DNA of 64,000 bases. Source: Chlorops oryzae (Eukaryota > Arthropoda > Insecta > Diptera > Chloropidae). The stretch is from contig CM035807.1 in NCBI GenBank assembly GCA_020466095.1, positions 16,505,985 to 16,569,984 on the forward strand, read 5' to 3'. How positions within the stretch are numbered: the first letter of the stretch is position 1; every line of letters begins with the position of its first letter. A program made the translations under genes and the position numbers. The notes beneath the pieces are model-generated. The model ran no database searches and had not been told where the DNA came from. It saw only the letters and a program-made list of their open reading frames with translations. Below are positions 62,286-64,000 of this stretch, piece by piece.

Positions 62286-62493
62286 AAGGTTAGGTTAGGT
62301 AAGTGGGGCTGCCACCATGGGTGATACACTTAGGCCTCACATGGGCCTGTTATGTGACCAAGAATAATGGGGAAAACAAAGCAAAACCTAAACAGACAAA
62401 ACGACACAAACATCTACGACCTCAGCTGGGAGTTGAACATAGAGCCTCTCGCTTCGTAAGTTGGCATCTCAACCAACTCCGGCACAGAGGCCG
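62286..62493 (-). mobile_element. tRNA-derived SINE, copy 2 (longer body)
   Basis: On the minus strand, from about 62493 downwards, it reads gacggcctctgtgccggagt and then tggttgagatgccaacttac, almost identical to the head at 24379. The B-box-like gttcaactccc lies at about 62436-62426, followed by cagctgaggt. The body continues through gtctgtttaggttttgcttt and ggcagccccacttacctaac to the (ctaac) end. It is about 80 bp longer than copy 1, with the extra sequence in the middle. I see no target duplication. The 89-residue + strand frame here is its antisense. Confidence 0.8.
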
Positions 62494-63467
62494 TCATAGA
62501 ACCATATACATACCTAAAAAAAATTTTAAAAAATCAAAAAAAGAGGGGAAATTTATCAGAATAACGTCTTAACTTTTCGTTTCCGAAGATCCCAGTACTT
62601 GTCTTCAGGAAAATTCTTGGAAATCGCGCCAGTTTTTGGCCCTAAAAGAACTTTCATCCTTCATTTTTACAAATCCAAAACAAAGGTCCTGGTGTAAATA
62701 ACCGGAATTTCAGTCATTCGACTTAATTCAAAGAAAATACGAATAAAAAAATATGAGATTTTTAAGTACTCGAAACTATTGAAACTGTTCTCCTTATTCG
62801 CAATAATTCGTGGGCCAAAAGCTGAGAAAAAAAAAATAGAACGAAGGCGCCAGCGCAAGCGTTATCGTTTCTCTTTTTTTCCTTCTTCTTCTTCGTCCTT
62901 CCAATAGGTTTTCCAATGCATTTAATGCATTGAAATGGAATCGTTCCTCGGAAGTGGCATTGTTGTATTTCAGCATTAGAACTAGTTGCAAGTTCACATC
63001 AGAGGAACGTACTCTATTTGCCATGTCATCGCCTATGGCACTGAATTTGTGTAAGGTCCGATGCTTGTATGAAGGTATGAATGTTTATATTCTAAAGTAT
63101 TCGTTTAAACTTTTTGAACAGACTTTTTAGAAAAGCCGTTGAGATTCTCTGTGTATGAGCCTTTTCAACTGCACGACAGTGTCATGTAGGAATGTGTTCT
63201 TTTTTTTTTGGCTTTATTTCTTCCTTTTCAAAGGTCCATTTTTATTGCTATTGCGTACTAAGATGCTTAAGCATGCATTTGGCTTAAATGCTCCGAGGTC
63301 GTTCATGCGAAAACAGCTTTTATACTTAATGGCAGTTATTTAGTGCAATTCACAGTCAAGTTGTTGCCATAATAGAATTTAGTGTAAAAGGATTTGTGCA
63401 CAAATATGTATTTTATCTTTTAAAGAAATAAGTGTAGGAAAATATTAAGAATGTGAACACATGTGTG

Positions 63468-63494
63468 AGTGTGTGTGTGTGTGTGTGCATGTGT
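63468..63494. repeat. (GT)n microsatellite
   Basis: GT dinucleotides with one CA interruption. Confidence 0.9.
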
Positions 63495-63864
63495 GATGCG
63501 GATATTGGCTTTTAATGGCTTAAGTTCGCTGAGTGAAGTTGAAAACGACAGCTGCATTGAATGACTTTTGTGTAAGTGGAATGTTTTTTTTTTTTTTATT
63601 TGTGTCTCTCTTACTCTCACAAATGTTTGAGCGACACGAAATCAAATAAACGGGGGAAAATAAGCATTTGAGGCTCTTGAAAATTTTAAGATTTTTCGAA
63701 CTCTCTTCAAAGATTTTTTGTTTTCTTACAACTGAGACTCTTTCAAACGGTTACACGATTCACTCATAAGTATGCATTTTTCTTTAAAACACTACGGGTA
63801 TGTGTGCGGTGCTACAAAGAGAGAGTGATTGAAAAAGCGCGAAAGAGATAGATGGAAGAAGTTA

Positions 63865-64000
63865 GGTAGTAAAAGCGAGAAAGGCAGAGAAAGGCAGAGA
63901 GAGGGAGAGGGAGAGAGAGGGAGAGAGAGGGAGAAAGAGCGAGAGAGAGGGAGAGAGAGGGAGAAAGAGGAAGAGAGAGGGAGAGGGAGAGAGAGGGAGA
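63865..64000. repeat. Purine tandem array with 10-bp period, running off the window
   Basis: The run is dominated by gagagagagg decamers with gagaaagagg and gagaaagagc variants, and continues to the last base of the window, so its true length is unknown. It is purine-rich on the + strand, opposite to the arrays at 5.2 and 51.4 kb. Confidence 0.9.

Larger units (their letters stand above)
40625..64000 (+). other. Presumed intron 4 of the Beat-family gene (open to the window end) or downstream DNA
   Basis: After the phase-0 donor at 40625 I found no exon with the expected second-domain cysteine context. Either the next exon is beyond 64000, giving an intron over 23 kb, or it is short and escaped reading by eye. 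The region is dominated by repeats listed separately. Stretches without any recognised feature are 42565-46420, 47105-49120, 49850-51060, 51495-55870, 56760-60930 and 62495-63830. Confidence 0.5.

Overview
This window looks like AT-rich, repeat-dense nuclear DNA from a higher fly (Diptera, probably a schizophoran with a large genome, such as a calyptrate or tephritid). There is no prokaryotic gene organisation. Most open reading frames are short, low-complexity or overlapping and carry no recognisable domain. The only protein gene I recognise is the 5' part of a beaten-path (Beat) family gene on the + strand. Beat proteins are arthropod secreted or membrane-anchored immunoglobulin-domain proteins that act with Side-family receptors in axon guidance and synaptic matching.

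Four coding exons can be joined by consensus splice sites with matching phases: a signal-peptide exon (22230 or 22173 to 22425), the first half of Ig domain 1 (23245-23459), its second half (27278-27413), and the start of Ig domain 2 (40491-40624). Together they give about 227 residues. The reading frame ends open at a phase-0 donor, and the remaining exons were not found in the last 23 kb. The introns measure 0.8 kb, 3.8 kb, 13.1 kb and more than 23 kb, so about two thirds of the window is this gene, mostly intron.

Region by region: 1-5 kb is unassigned AT-rich DNA. 5.1-5.9 kb is a large pyrimidine decamer array. 7.3-7.7 kb is a DINE-1/Helitron-like repeat. 9.4-9.7 kb is a pogo-like terminal-repeat cluster. 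13.7 kb is a CT microsatellite. 15.6-18.2 kb holds two copies of one roughly 370 bp element and a hAT-like MITE. 19.0-19.4 kb is a degenerate minisatellite. 21.3-21.6 kb is a 9-bp minisatellite just upstream of the gene. Intron 2 carries tRNA-derived SINEs (one with a perfect 12-bp target duplication) and a MITE. Intron 3 carries a solo LTR with a 4-bp target duplication, a hAT element with perfect 13-bp inverted repeats and an 8-bp target duplication, and a pogo-like MITE. Downstream of exon 4 are DINE-like repeats, a tandem duplication interrupted by the 3' end of a non-LTR retrotransposon, an element with tandemly amplified ends, a nearly perfect palindromic 100-bp MITE lying inside one copy of a local duplication, further pyrimidine/purine decamer arrays and a second SINE copy.

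I found no rRNA or functional tRNA gene, no CRISPR array, and no convincing second protein-coding gene. The most informative content is the Beat gene model and a set of transposable elements whose termini and target-site duplications can be read directly. I see no credible sign of a new multi-gene system.
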